From positions 1 through 64,000 of the forward strand of contig NZ_CYTW01000002.1 of NCBI RefSeq assembly GCF_001458215.1: 64,000 nt of DNA. The letters are read 5' to 3'. Made by a program: the position numbers and the translations under genes. Numbering within the stretch: position 1 is the first letter of the stretch; the number at the start of each line of letters is the position of its first letter. The notes below the pieces were generated by a model. That model made no database searches. It was given only the letters and a program-made list of their open reading frames with translations, and had not been told where the DNA came from. Source of the DNA: Shimia thalassica (GTDB lineage Bacteria; Pseudomonadota; Alphaproteobacteria; Rhodobacterales; Rhodobacteraceae). Below are positions 17,370 to 25,350 of the stretch, piece by piece.

Positions 17370-18385
17370 AACGTGTATTTGACTCTCAATTGATCGGGCC
17401 GTTTGCCGCGATGGTGATTGTTGCCCTTGTGGTCGCCGCCACCACGGACCGGTTTCTCAACCCCGGAAACCTGTCAAACCTGTCCCTTCAGGTAAGCATC
17501 GTCGCCCTGATTGCGATTGGATCGACAATCGTCATCATCGCGGCAGGCATCGACCTCAGCGCGGGATCGATGGTCGCGCTCTTGACGATGATCCTTGCCC
17601 AGTTCCTCAAGATGGCGGGCATTCCGTTGCTGTTTGCCGTGCCGCTTATTCTGGTTGTCGGAGGTTTGTTAGGCTTGGTGTTGGGCATGATCACGGCCTA
17701 TGGCCGCATACCGTCCTTTATCACGACGCTGGCTGCACTGATCGCGTTTCGTGGACTGGCGCTGACGTTCAATAACGGCTCACCCATCTTCTCGCTCGAT
17801 CCGGCGCTTGAACCTTTGTTCTATGGCAAGGTGGCAGGCATTCCGATGCCGTTTTTCTATCTTGTGTTCTTTTATGCGCTTGCCGCATTCACGATGAATT
17901 TCACCAAGCTGGGCCGCGAAATCTATGCCGTGGGTGGCAACCCCGCAGCCGCTGTTCTGACCGGTATCAACGTGCGCAAGGTGCAGACGCTGACCTTTGT
18001 GATTGCCGGCTTCATGACGGCAGTGGGCGCGGTGCTGATGTCGGCACGCCTGAATTCGGGATCGCCCAACTATGGCCAGACCCTCGAGTTGCAAGCCATT
18101 GCAGCCGCAGTTGTAGGCGGAGCCAGCCTTGCGGGCGGACGGGGCAATATCCTTGCCACGCTCATGGGGGCCATGACCATCGTGATCGTTCAGAACGGTC
18201 TCAACCTGAATGCGGCGCCGTCGTCGGTTCAAAACATCGTGCTGGGCGCGATCATCCTGCTTGCCGTGGGCATCGACATGTGGCGCGCTGAAATCTCGTC
18301 GATCCTTGGGCGTCTGTTTGGCCGCTCCGACCAGTCGGTCAAAACGGCCAGCCCCGCAAAACCTGCTTTGTCAAAGGACGCGTGA
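17366..18385 (+). CDS. Sugar ABC importer permease (RbsC family, second system)
   Basis: A 339-aa membrane permease with repeated hydrophobic helices. It has the family motifs GIDLSAGSMVALLT and LELQAIAAAVVGGASLAGG, and the NPAAAVLTGI loop that contacts the ATPase. The C-terminal tail is cytoplasmic and basic. It is coupled by 4-bp overlap to the ATPase gene. Confidence 0.92.
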   Translation: MKRVFDSQLIGPFAAMVIVALVVAATTDRFLNPGNLSNLSLQVSIVALIAIGSTIVIIAAGIDLSAGSMVALLTMILAQFLKMAGIPLLFAVPLILVVGGLLGLVLGMITAYGRIPSFITTLAALIAFRGLALTFNNGSPIFSLDPALEPLFYGKVAGIPMPFFYLVFFYALAAFTMNFTKLGREIYAVGGNPAAAVLTGINVRKVQTLTFVIAGFMTAVGAVLMSARLNSGSPNYGQTLELQAIAAAVVGGASLAGGRGNILATLMGAMTIVIVQNGLNLNAAPSSVQNIVLGAIILLAVGIDMWRAEISSILGRLFGRSDQSVKTASPAKPALSKDA

Positions 18386-18387
18386 CC

Positions 18388-19176
18388 ATGGACCTTGGAT
18401 TGAAAGACAAGCTGGTTTTGGTCACGGGCTCAGGCTCTGGCATCGGCAAAGCGACGGCGCAAACATATCTCGAAGAGGGCGCGCGCGTGATCGTGCATGC
18501 CTTGACCCAAACAGAGGTCGACACCGCCGTTGCAGACCTGTCCTCGTTTGGCGAGGTCACTGGCAAAGCTGGCGATCTGACCCGTCTGGAGGACGCCAAT
18601 GCGCTGTGTGACTTTGCCCTGTCGCAGGGGGACGTGGATGTTCTGGTCAACAATGTCGGCATCTTCTCGGTCAAGGCCTTTGAGGACCTGACCGACGACG
18701 ATTGGATGACCTATTTCAACATCAATGTGCTGAGTGCCGTGCGCATCAGCCGTGCCATCCTGCCCGCGATGTTGAAGCGGGGCACCGGATCGATCGTGAA
18801 TCTGGCCAGTGAAGCAGGCGTCAAACCCCTGCCGCAAATGGTGCACTACTCGGTGACCAAAACGGCGATGCTCGGGTTGACGCGGGGCATGGCCGAACTG
18901 ACCAAAGGCACTAGGGTCCGCGTGAATTCGGTGCTGCCCGGCCCGACATGGACCGAGGGCGTCGAGGCCTATTTCGTCGGTCTGGCCGAGCAAAAGGGCC
19001 AGCCGATGGAAGACATCATCGACAACTACTTCAAATCGGATGAACCGACCTCTTTGATCCAACGCTTTGTGCAGGCCGAAGAAGTGGCCCGCACGATTGT
19101 CACCGTATCCGCAAACGCTGCGGTCAACGGGGCCGCGCATCGGGTCGAAGGCGGCATCATCCGAAGCATTCTGTAA
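18388..19176 (+). CDS. SDR-family sugar/alcohol dehydrogenase
   Basis: A 262-aa classical short-chain dehydrogenase. Motifs: TGSGSGIG (cofactor), VNNVG, the catalytic Ser in NLASEAG and YSVTK. The ATG at 18388 has AAAGGA eight bases upstream; the GTG at 18382 overlaps the permease stop. In an operon with a lactonase and KDGal kinase and aldolase it is a candidate for the first step, oxidising an imported sugar to its lactone. The substrate is not readable from the sequence. Confidence 0.85.
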   Translation: MDLGLKDKLVLVTGSGSGIGKATAQTYLEEGARVIVHALTQTEVDTAVADLSSFGEVTGKAGDLTRLEDANALCDFALSQGDVDVLVNNVGIFSVKAFEDLTDDDWMTYFNINVLSAVRISRAILPAMLKRGTGSIVNLASEAGVKPLPQMVHYSVTKTAMLGLTRGMAELTKGTRVRVNSVLPGPTWTEGVEAYFVGLAEQKGQPMEDIIDNYFKSDEPTSLIQRFVQAEEVARTIVTVSANAAVNGAAHRVEGGIIRSIL

Positions 19177-19204
19177 TCAACGAAAACCTAAAAGGAGCGA
19201 GCAA

Positions 19205-19699
19205 ATGAGCGCACTAACATTCTCTCACATCGGGATCACGGTTCCGGATCTGGAAAAAGCTGTTGAATTCTATTCCAAAGCGTTTGGCCTTTACGTGATC
19301 ATGGGCCCGACCGAAGTGCACCATGACGACAGCGCAATCGGCCAGATGTGCGACGATGTCTTTGGCGAAGGCTGGGGCAAGTTTCGCATCGCGCATATGT
19401 CGATGGGTGACGGTGTGGGTATCGAACTTTTCGAATTCCCCAACACAGTGGAAGAAGAGCGCCCCTTTGAATACTGGCGTCGCGGCCTGTTTCACTTCTG
19501 CGTTCAGGACGACAACGTCGAAGAGCGTGTCAAAATCATCGAGGCGCTGGGCGGCAAGCAACGCATGAGCCAGGTGCGTGAATACTATCCCGGAGAAAAG
19601 CCGTACCGCATGGTCTATATGGAAGACCCGTTCGGTAACATCTTCGAGCTTTACAGCCACTCTTACGAGCTGACCTATTCGGCAGGCGCCTATGTCTGA
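19205..19699 (+). CDS. VOC-family protein, glyoxalase-I-like
   Basis: A 164-aa vicinal-oxygen-chelate protein. The first motif FSHIGITVPDLEKAVEFY carries a metal His, GIELFEFP supplies the Glu of strand 4, FHFCVQDDN opens the second half with a His, and MEDPFGNIFELYSH closes it with a Glu. A full two-His two-Glu set is therefore present, as in glyoxalase I and related lyases or epimerases. AAAGGAG precedes the ATG. A methylglyoxal synthase gene lies at the end of the same operon, which makes glyoxalase activity worth testing. A sugar-acid isomerase role is equally open. Confidence 0.8.
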   Translation: MSALTFSHIGITVPDLEKAVEFYSKAFGLYVIMGPTEVHHDDSAIGQMCDDVFGEGWGKFRIAHMSMGDGVGIELFEFPNTVEEERPFEYWRRGLFHFCVQDDNVEERVKIIEALGGKQRMSQVREYYPGEKPYRMVYMEDPFGNIFELYSHSYELTYSAGAYV

Positions 19700-20726
19700 T
19701 ACTGGCGCAACCCCCTTCCGGTCTGACCGCCCCAAAGTCGTGATCACTGATTACGACTATGGGGATGTCGATGTGGAGCGCGCCATTCTTGAAAAAGTGG
19801 GCGCGCAAGTCATCGCCTTGCAGGCCAAAACAGAAGCAGACCTGTTCGAGGCCGCCAAAGACTGTGCGGCCATGGTCAACCAGTATGCGCGGATCGGGTC
19901 AGAGACCATTTCGCGCATGCAAAACTGCGAAGTGATCGCGCGGTACGGCGTAGGTGTCGATATCGTTGATGTCAAAGCCGCCACCGATCGCAATATCCTT
20001 GTCACCAATGTGCAGAACTACTGCACCGAAGAAGTCGCGGATCACGCGATTTCGCTTTGGCTGACGCTGGCCCGCAAGTTGCCGGACTATGATCGCGCCA
20101 CGCACAAGGGCATTTGGCAATGGCAAAGCGGCAAGCCGATCAACCGGCTGCGTGGTCGCACCATGGGCGTTGTGTCCTTCGGCAAGATTGGTCAGGCGAT
20201 TGCCGCGCGGGCGCGTGCCTTTGGCGTGAATGTCATCGCGTTTGATCCTTTCCTGCCCGAAGCCGTCGCACAAGAACACGGCGCGGAACTGGTGTCCAAG
20301 GCCGATCTATTGGCGCGTTCAGATTACATCCTGATGCAGGCCCCGATGACGCCGGAAACCCGCTATTTCCTGTCAGATGCCGAGTTTGCGGCGATGAAAC
20401 CGGGGGCGATCCTTGTCAACACGGGCCGTGGGCCGACTGTCGACAACAAGGCGCTGTATCGGGCTTTGACTGACGGGCATTTGTGCTCTGCGGGGCTGGA
20501 TGATCCCGAGGAAGAACCGGCCAAACGCGCAAGCTGGGATCCGGCGGACAACCCCATTTTCACACTGCCGAACGTGCTCGTGACGCCGCACGCCGCCTAC
20601 TACTCGGAAGAATCGATCATGGCCGCGCGCACCATCGCTGCGACGCAGGTGGCCAAGGTTCTGACCGGCCAAAAACCCGACTACACCGTCAATGCTCAGG
20701 CATTGGCCGCAACAGCTGCACAATAG
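19692..20726 (+). CDS. D-2-hydroxyacid dehydrogenase, CtBP-like
   Basis: A 344-aa NAD-dependent dehydrogenase of the D-isomer-specific 2-hydroxyacid family, closest in style to C-terminal-binding-protein-like members. The nucleotide fold is MGVVSFGKIGQAIAARARAFG, split between strand and helix, with Asp at FDP for NAD. The catalytic Arg is in NTGRGPTVD, the Glu in DDPEEEP and the His in TPHAAYYS. It overlaps the VOC gene by 8 bp and is ten bases before the RraA-like gene. In this operon it could oxidise or reduce a sugar-derived 2-hydroxy or 2-oxo acid. Confidence 0.85.
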   Translation: MSDTGATPFRSDRPKVVITDYDYGDVDVERAILEKVGAQVIALQAKTEADLFEAAKDCAAMVNQYARIGSETISRMQNCEVIARYGVGVDIVDVKAATDRNILVTNVQNYCTEEVADHAISLWLTLARKLPDYDRATHKGIWQWQSGKPINRLRGRTMGVVSFGKIGQAIAARARAFGVNVIAFDPFLPEAVAQEHGAELVSKADLLARSDYILMQAPMTPETRYFLSDAEFAAMKPGAILVNTGRGPTVDNKALYRALTDGHLCSAGLDDPEEEPAKRASWDPADNPIFTLPNVLVTPHAAYYSEESIMAARTIAATQVAKVLTGQKPDYTVNAQALAATAAQ

Positions 20727-20735
20727 GAGATAGAA

Positions 20736-21425
20736 ATGCCAGATGTGAGCACGGACCTCAGGGTCTTTAATGATTTTGAACGCAACCCAGAGCTTTTGAA
20801 GAAGTTTGACAAGGTGCTGGAAGCTTATTCCGCCGCCGCCATCTTTGCCGACGTTCAATACCGCACCGGCGTGATGGACAGTGCCATCAAACCGGCGTTT
20901 CGCGCCAAAGTGACAGGCCAGGCCGTAACGGTTCAGCTGTCAAAAGGCGATCTGGTTGATCCGTTGCGGGCGCTGGAAATGGCCCAGCCCGGTGATGTGA
21001 TCGTCGTGGATGCAGGTGGTGATGAGCAAACGTCGGTTTGCGGCGGTCTTATGGGTGGTCTGGCCCAGAACCGTGGCATCCGCGGCATGATTGTGGACGG
21101 CACCGGCCGTGACACGGACGAACTGGAAGACATCAACTGGCCCATCTGGACCAAGGCGATCACGCCGCGCGGCACCCACACGATGTTCTCGGGCCGCAAG
21201 GAAGAGCTGTCGATCAACGTGCCAATCGCCTGTGGTGGCGTTGTTGTGAACCCTGGCGACTTTATCGTTGCCGATCTGATGGGTGTTGTTGTGATCCCGC
21301 AAGAGATTGCCGAAGAAACCGTCCGTCTTGCGCAAGAACAGGCCGACCGTGAAGAGGAAACCCGCAAGTGGGTCGCCCAAGGCAAAACAGTTGAGGATTT
21401 GCTGAATGAATTCGGTCGCATCTGA
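20736..21425 (+). CDS. RraA-like protein (HMG/CHA aldolase family)
   Basis: A 229-aa RraA/MenG-fold protein. Family members act as metal-dependent 4-hydroxy-4-methyl-2-oxoglutarate aldolases or oxaloacetate decarboxylases; RraA itself binds RNase E. The catalytic region is visible as GMIVDGTGRDTDEL (conserved Arg and Asp) after CGGLMGGLAQNRG. It is extended at the N-terminus relative to RraA (about 160 aa), as aldolase-type members are. Its place between a hydroxyacid dehydrogenase and dgoK points to sugar-acid chemistry, not RNA regulation. It overlaps dgoK by 20 bases. Confidence 0.8.
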   Translation: MPDVSTDLRVFNDFERNPELLKKFDKVLEAYSAAAIFADVQYRTGVMDSAIKPAFRAKVTGQAVTVQLSKGDLVDPLRALEMAQPGDVIVVDAGGDEQTSVCGGLMGGLAQNRGIRGMIVDGTGRDTDELEDINWPIWTKAITPRGTHTMFSGRKEELSINVPIACGGVVVNPGDFIVADLMGVVVIPQEIAEETVRLAQEQADREEETRKWVAQGKTVEDLLNEFGRI

Positions 21426-22323
21426 AGCTGTCCTGATCGGTCTTGATTGGGGAACGTCCTCGCTTCGGGCGTTCCTCATCGGCGCCGTCGGTGACGTGCT
21501 GGATGAAATCTCCACCTCCCAGGGGATTATGCATGTGAAAGGGCGCGATTTCGACGCGGTCTTTCACGGCCTCATTCAGAACTGGCACAGCGCTGCCCCC
21601 TTGCCGGTGATCGCCTCTGGCATGATCACAAGCCGCAACGGCTGGCAGGAAACTCCCTATGTGAGTGTGCCTGCCGGCAAGGACGCGCTGGCAAACGCCC
21701 TTGTGCCGTTCACTACGTCCAAGGGGATTGCGGTTCATTTCGTGACCGGCATGACCGCGAACCACAACGGGGCGCCGGATGTCATGCGCGGAGAAGAAAC
21801 GCAGATCATCGGTGCGGCGGCAATGGGCTTGGGGGATGGGCTTTATGTGCTTCCAGGGACCCACAGCAAATGGCTCGTGGTTAAGAACGGCGGCATTGAG
21901 GATTACAAGACCTATATGACCGGAGAATTGTTCGGGGCGATCAAAAACCACACGATCCTTGGAACGTTCATGGAAGAGGGGCCCTTCGACAAAGAAGGGT
22001 TTGTCATCGGCGTGAACGCAGGTCTCTCGGCCGGCGCCGATCTGCTACATACCTTGTTTCATGTCCGCACCATGCCGTTGTTTGACAAAATCACGCCCGA
22101 GATGACGGCGGACTATCTCTCGGGCATGCTGATTGGTGCCGAAATCGCGTCCGGCACCGCGGGCGGTGGGGATCAACCCGTCACGCTTGTGGGACGTGGT
22201 GATCTGACGGATCGATACGAAATCGCCTTGTCCATTGCTGGCCGCGAAAGCCGCAGAGCCCCGGAGAACATTTGCGCGCGGGGCCATTTTGAAATTGCTA
22301 GATCGGCGGGGTTACTGTCATGA
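21406..22323 (+). CDS. dgoK: 2-dehydro-3-deoxygalactonokinase
   Basis: A 305-aa sugar-acid kinase converting 2-keto-3-deoxygalactonate to its 6-phosphate with ATP. The N-terminal ATP-binding loop GLDWGTSSLRAFL and the mid-region LPGTHSKWLVV and YMTGELF match DgoK proteins (about 290-305 aa). It overlaps both neighbours (20 bp with the RraA-like gene, 4 bp with the aldolase), typical of a translationally coupled operon. It fixes the operon's route through the DeLey-Doudoroff/galactonate lower pathway. Confidence 0.92.
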   Translation: MNSVASEAVLIGLDWGTSSLRAFLIGAVGDVLDEISTSQGIMHVKGRDFDAVFHGLIQNWHSAAPLPVIASGMITSRNGWQETPYVSVPAGKDALANALVPFTTSKGIAVHFVTGMTANHNGAPDVMRGEETQIIGAAAMGLGDGLYVLPGTHSKWLVVKNGGIEDYKTYMTGELFGAIKNHTILGTFMEEGPFDKEGFVIGVNAGLSAGADLLHTLFHVRTMPLFDKITPEMTADYLSGMLIGAEIASGTAGGGDQPVTLVGRGDLTDRYEIALSIAGRESRRAPENICARGHFEIARSAGLLS

Positions 22324-22952
22324 GCCTTTGGGAAAATGCATTGTCTGACAATGCGATGATCGCAATTCTGAGGGGGCTGCACCCCGACAATGCGGTCGAG
22401 GTTGCAGATATTCTGATTGAAGCGGGATTTCGGATTATCGAAGTTCCGATGAATTCACCAGAGCCGCTGAAATCAATCGAGGCCATCGCCCGCAAGCATG
22501 GCGATACGACGATCATCGGCGCTGGCACGGTTTTGTCCGAGCAGCAAACATCAGATGTCGTGAGCGCCGGAGGCCAAATCATAGTGTCGCCGAATATGAA
22601 CCCCGCCATCGGGCGTTTGACCGTCGCGCTGGGCGCAAAGTGGTGTCCCGGTGTCATGACGCCGACCGAAGCCTTTGAGGCATTGGAGATCGGGGCATCC
22701 GTGCTCAAGTTTTTTCCTGCCGAACTGGTTCCGCCCAAGGCCATTTCCGCGATGCGGGCCGTCTTGCCCAAAGATGCGGTTGTTGCGGCCGTTGGGGGCA
22801 TAACCCCCGAAACGATGTCGGACTATTACAATGCGGGATCAAACGGGTTTGGCCTTGGGTCGGCACTGTTCAAGCCGGAATATGAGCTTGAGGATCTGCG
22901 CCAACGCGCCCAAGCCTTTGTAAAGTCCTATAGAACGTTGGTTTCGTCATGA
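22320..22952 (+). CDS. dgoA: 2-dehydro-3-deoxy-6-phosphogalactonate aldolase
   Basis: A 210-aa class I aldolase of the KDPG/KDPGal type that cleaves KDPGal to pyruvate and glyceraldehyde 3-phosphate. AILRGLHPD at the start, the Glu in IIEVPMNSP, IGAGTVLS, the Schiff-base Lys in GASVLKFFPAE and AVGGITPE at the phosphate site all match DgoA. The pairing with dgoK, not with a gluconate-type kinase, favours the galacto isomer, though such aldolases can be loose in specificity. Confidence 0.92.
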   Translation: MSLWENALSDNAMIAILRGLHPDNAVEVADILIEAGFRIIEVPMNSPEPLKSIEAIARKHGDTTIIGAGTVLSEQQTSDVVSAGGQIIVSPNMNPAIGRLTVALGAKWCPGVMTPTEAFEALEIGASVLKFFPAELVPPKAISAMRAVLPKDAVVAAVGGITPETMSDYYNAGSNGFGLGSALFKPEYELEDLRQRAQAFVKSYRTLVSS

Positions 22953-23653
22953 AGGGGCAGGTCGTTGTCACCGGAGGAACCCGAGGCATCGGGGCAGGGG
23001 TGTGCGACGTCCTGCTTCAAAATGGGTATGACGTGATCGCGGCTACGGCGGATCAGGGCGAGATTGACACCTTTCAAGGGTCATCCGACATCCGGTTGCA
23101 AAAGCTTGATGTCACCGATGATGGCGCTGTCGCAGACTTTTTTGCAGGCGTCGGTTCCTTGGTCGGGCTGGTCAATTGCGCGGGTATTTTGCGCCGCGCA
23201 GATGAATATGACATCGAGGTTTTCAAGAAAGTGATCGATGTAAACCTGACCGGCACGATGCGGTGTTGCCTTGCCGCGCATACCTTGCTTGCCGCCAGCA
23301 ATGGCGCGATCGTGAATACGGCCTCGATGCTCAGCACTTTTGGGGGGCCGCTTGTTCCGGCCTATTCTGCTTCGAAAGGGGGCGTCGCACAATTGACTAA
23401 AGCCTTGGCAGGCAAATGGGCCGATGATGGCATTCGGGTCAATGCGATTGCGCCGGGCTGGATCGAAACCGAAATGACGCAAGGCCTGCGTGACGATACC
23501 GCACGCGGAGACGCAATACTTGCCCGCACACCCATGAAGCGCTGGGGGCAAACAAACGAGGTGGGCGAGTTGGTCAATTGGCTGCTGTCGCCCAAAGCCA
23601 GTTTCGTGACCGGTGCCGTCTATCCGGTGGACGGTGGCTATCTTGCAATGTGA
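22949..23653 (+). CDS. SDR-family dehydrogenase
   Basis: A 234-aa classical short-chain dehydrogenase: TGGTRGIG cofactor motif, VNCAG, catalytic Ser in NTASMLS, YSASKGG, and the C-terminal AVYPVDGGY. It starts inside the aldolase stop (ATGA). It is the second SDR of the operon; the two differ in length and motif detail, so they probably act on different steps (for example sugar to lactone and an epimerising redox step). The substrate is unknown. Confidence 0.85.
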   Translation: MKGQVVVTGGTRGIGAGVCDVLLQNGYDVIAATADQGEIDTFQGSSDIRLQKLDVTDDGAVADFFAGVGSLVGLVNCAGILRRADEYDIEVFKKVIDVNLTGTMRCCLAAHTLLAASNGAIVNTASMLSTFGGPLVPAYSASKGGVAQLTKALAGKWADDGIRVNAIAPGWIETEMTQGLRDDTARGDAILARTPMKRWGQTNEVGELVNWLLSPKASFVTGAVYPVDGGYLAM

Positions 23654-23664
23654 GGACACCCAGA

Positions 23665-24189
23665 ATGACACTTAAAAAAGACGCCGATCCGCTGACACCG
23701 TATCAATTGCCCTTCCCAAAGGACGCATTGGACGAAATCGTTATCCCGCACGCCATTCCCGAAGATGACCGGCTGTGGGTGCCGCAGGCCGAGAACGTCT
23801 GGTTTCGACCTTTGTGTCTGAACCGGTCACAGGGGTACTGGGTGAACCTGTTGAAAGTGCGCAAATCGGGTGTGTTGTCGCGCCACCGCCATCCCCAGCC
23901 TGTGCATGGGTTTGTTCTCAAAGGCAGATGGCATTACCTCGAACATGACTGGACGGCAGAGGCGGGGGGATATGTCTTTGAACCCCCCGGCGAGACGCAC
24001 ACACTTGTCGTGCCGGATGGTGTTGAAGAGATGATCACGCTTTTTCAGGTCAACGGGGTGATGTGCTATGTCGATCCATATGGCGAGGTTCTGGGATACG
24101 AGGACGTCTTTACCAAGATAGACCTGTGCAGAAAACACTTCACAGAAGTCGGACTTGGAGAAGACTATGTCGAACAGTTCATCAGATAA
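23665..24189 (+). CDS. Cupin-domain protein, dihydroxyacetophenone-dioxygenase-like
   Basis: A 174-aa single-cupin protein. Cupin motif 1 is [16 protein letters not shown] with two His, and motif 2 lies at [10 protein letters not shown] with a further His, giving a likely metal site. The architecture resembles the 2,4'-dihydroxyacetophenone dioxygenase family, but an aromatic dioxygenase makes little sense here; a sugar-acid isomerase or lyase role is more in keeping with the operon. The ATG at 23665 starts shortly after the SDR stop. The gene overlaps mgsA by 23 bases. Confidence 0.7.
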   Translation: MTLKKDADPLTPYQLPFPKDALDEIVIPHAIPEDDRLWVPQAENVWFRPLCLNRSQGYWVNLLKVRKSGVLSRHRHPQPVHGFVLKGRWHYLEHDWTAEAGGYVFEPPGETHTLVVPDGVEEMITLFQVNGVMCYVDPYGEVLGYEDVFTKIDLCRKHFTEVGLGEDYVEQFIR

Positions 24190-24571
24190 GATCTATCGTG
24201 TGGCGCTGGTCGCCCATGACGCGCAGAAAAGCCGCCTGGTCGACTGGGTTGGGGAAAATCAGGATGTCTTTGCCAAGGCCGCGATTTTTTCTACCGGCAC
24301 GACGGGGGGCTTGTTGCTTACCTCCTATCCCGATCTTGCTGTCACGCCTCTCAAAAGTGGCCCGCTTGGCGGAGATCAGCAGATCGGGGCGCTGATCTGT
24401 GAAGAAAAGCTGGACGCCCTTATCTTCTTTACAGATCCATTGTCGCCCATGCCGCATGATGTGGACGTCAAGGCGCTGACGCGGCTGGCGACGGTCTATG
24501 ATTTGCCAAGCGCCTGTAGCCCGTCAACGGCCAACCTTATTGTGCGGGCGATGCGAGACGCGTCTTTGTGA
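24167..24571 (+). CDS. mgsA: Methylglyoxal synthase
   Basis: A 134-aa enzyme converting dihydroxyacetone phosphate to methylglyoxal and phosphate. Recognisable: [28 protein letters not shown] (phosphate site), [14 protein letters not shown] and [18 protein letters not shown] with the catalytic Asp residues. Length is usual (about 130-150 aa). The ATG at 24167 has GGAGA before it. It is the last gene of the KDGal operon, overlaps the cupin gene, and runs 35 bp into the oppositely oriented GntR gene. An mgsA in a sugar-acid catabolic operon is unusual. Confidence 0.88.
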   Translation: MSNSSSDKIYRVALVAHDAQKSRLVDWVGENQDVFAKAAIFSTGTTGGLLLTSYPDLAVTPLKSGPLGGDQQIGALICEEKLDALIFFTDPLSPMPHDVDVKALTRLATVYDLPSACSPSTANLIVRAMRDASL

Positions 24572-25241
24572 TCTCGTCGATTGCATGGCTGCCGCGATCA
24601 ATTTGTTCATGCAGAATATTCAAGGCGTCCTCAATGCGGGACGCCTTGAGCATTTGGGTGATCTGGATGTGTTCGCCGTAAGATGTGTCGACACGTTTGG
24701 GCGCCAGAGAAAGATAGGTGCGCAGGGTGGCCACTTTGGGGCCGACACTGCCATATCCTTCGCGCAGAAACTGGTTTCCGGCGAATTCGAAAAACGCATC
24801 ATGAAAATGCCGGTCCAGCTTGAGATACCCAGCAAAATCATGGGTGTCGCGGGCCTTGGTCATGTCTTGGCAAATGGTTTCAAGTCGCAGGATCAGGCCT
24901 TCCGGATCAACCTTCATCGCCATACGGACCGCCGCGGTTTCCAGCGTGAACCGGTACACGCACATCTGATGCAACTGGTCCGGGTTCAGGGTGAAAACGC
25001 GGGCCCCTTTTTGAGAATCGCCTTGCAGAATGCCTTCCCGCTTGAGCGCAGCGATGGCTTCGCGCACCGGTGTTTTGCTAATTCCGAGAAGTTTGGAAAG
25101 CGCATTTTCTGTCAGCGGGTCCCCCAAACGAAAGTCCCCAAGTATAATTGCTTCGCGGATATGGTCGGCGGCAATTTCGCTAAGTGATTGTGGTATCACT
25201 ATTTTCAGGCTTCCAGGTCTGTCCACTGCGCGTCCTCTCAT
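24537..25241 (-). CDS. GntR-family regulator, FCD type (second)
   Basis: A 234-aa FadR-like regulator. The winged-helix motif includes [20 protein letters not shown] and [14 protein letters not shown]; the FCD domain has [14 protein letters not shown] with metal-ligand Asp and His positions. It resembles the regulator at 13050 in layout but is not near-identical. I chose the ATG at 25241; a GTG at 25286 is possible and neither has a strong ribosome site. It is divergent from the TRAP genes, with the recurrent operator (25294-25312) between them. Confidence 0.88.
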   Translation of the reverse strand: MRGRAVDRPGSLKIVIPQSLSEIAADHIREAIILGDFRLGDPLTENALSKLLGISKTPVREAIAALKREGILQGDSQKGARVFTLNPDQLHQMCVYRFTLETAAVRMAMKVDPEGLILRLETICQDMTKARDTHDFAGYLKLDRHFHDAFFEFAGNQFLREGYGSVGPKVATLRTYLSLAPKRVDTSYGEHIQITQMLKASRIEDALNILHEQIDRGSHAIDEITKTRLASPAQ

Positions 25242-25293
25242 TGTGGCGGTAACAACAGAGTAGATTAAATTTGTAGACAGCACCACAGTCTAT

Positions 25294-25312
25294 CTAATAT
25301 ACCAGATATCAG
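25294..25312 (+). promoter_or_regulatory. Putative GntR operator at the TRAP promoter
   Basis: CTAATATACCAGATATCAG matches the reverse complement of 12906-12924 at 16 of 19 positions and fits CTRRTATAYCAGAYAYCAG. It lies 38 bp upstream of the dctP-type gene and 53 bp upstream of the chosen GntR start, where either GntR protein could control import. Confidence 0.6.
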
Positions 25313-25350
25313 ATCGTGAAATCGCGATCCTTTTGGAGATAGGAGGAGAT

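Noticed and set aside
17366-18385. Second ABC importer as a recent duplicate of the first
   Set aside because: Binding proteins have different signal types and little common sequence, and the ATPases differ in Walker B of domain 2, so they are distinct systems, not a local duplication.
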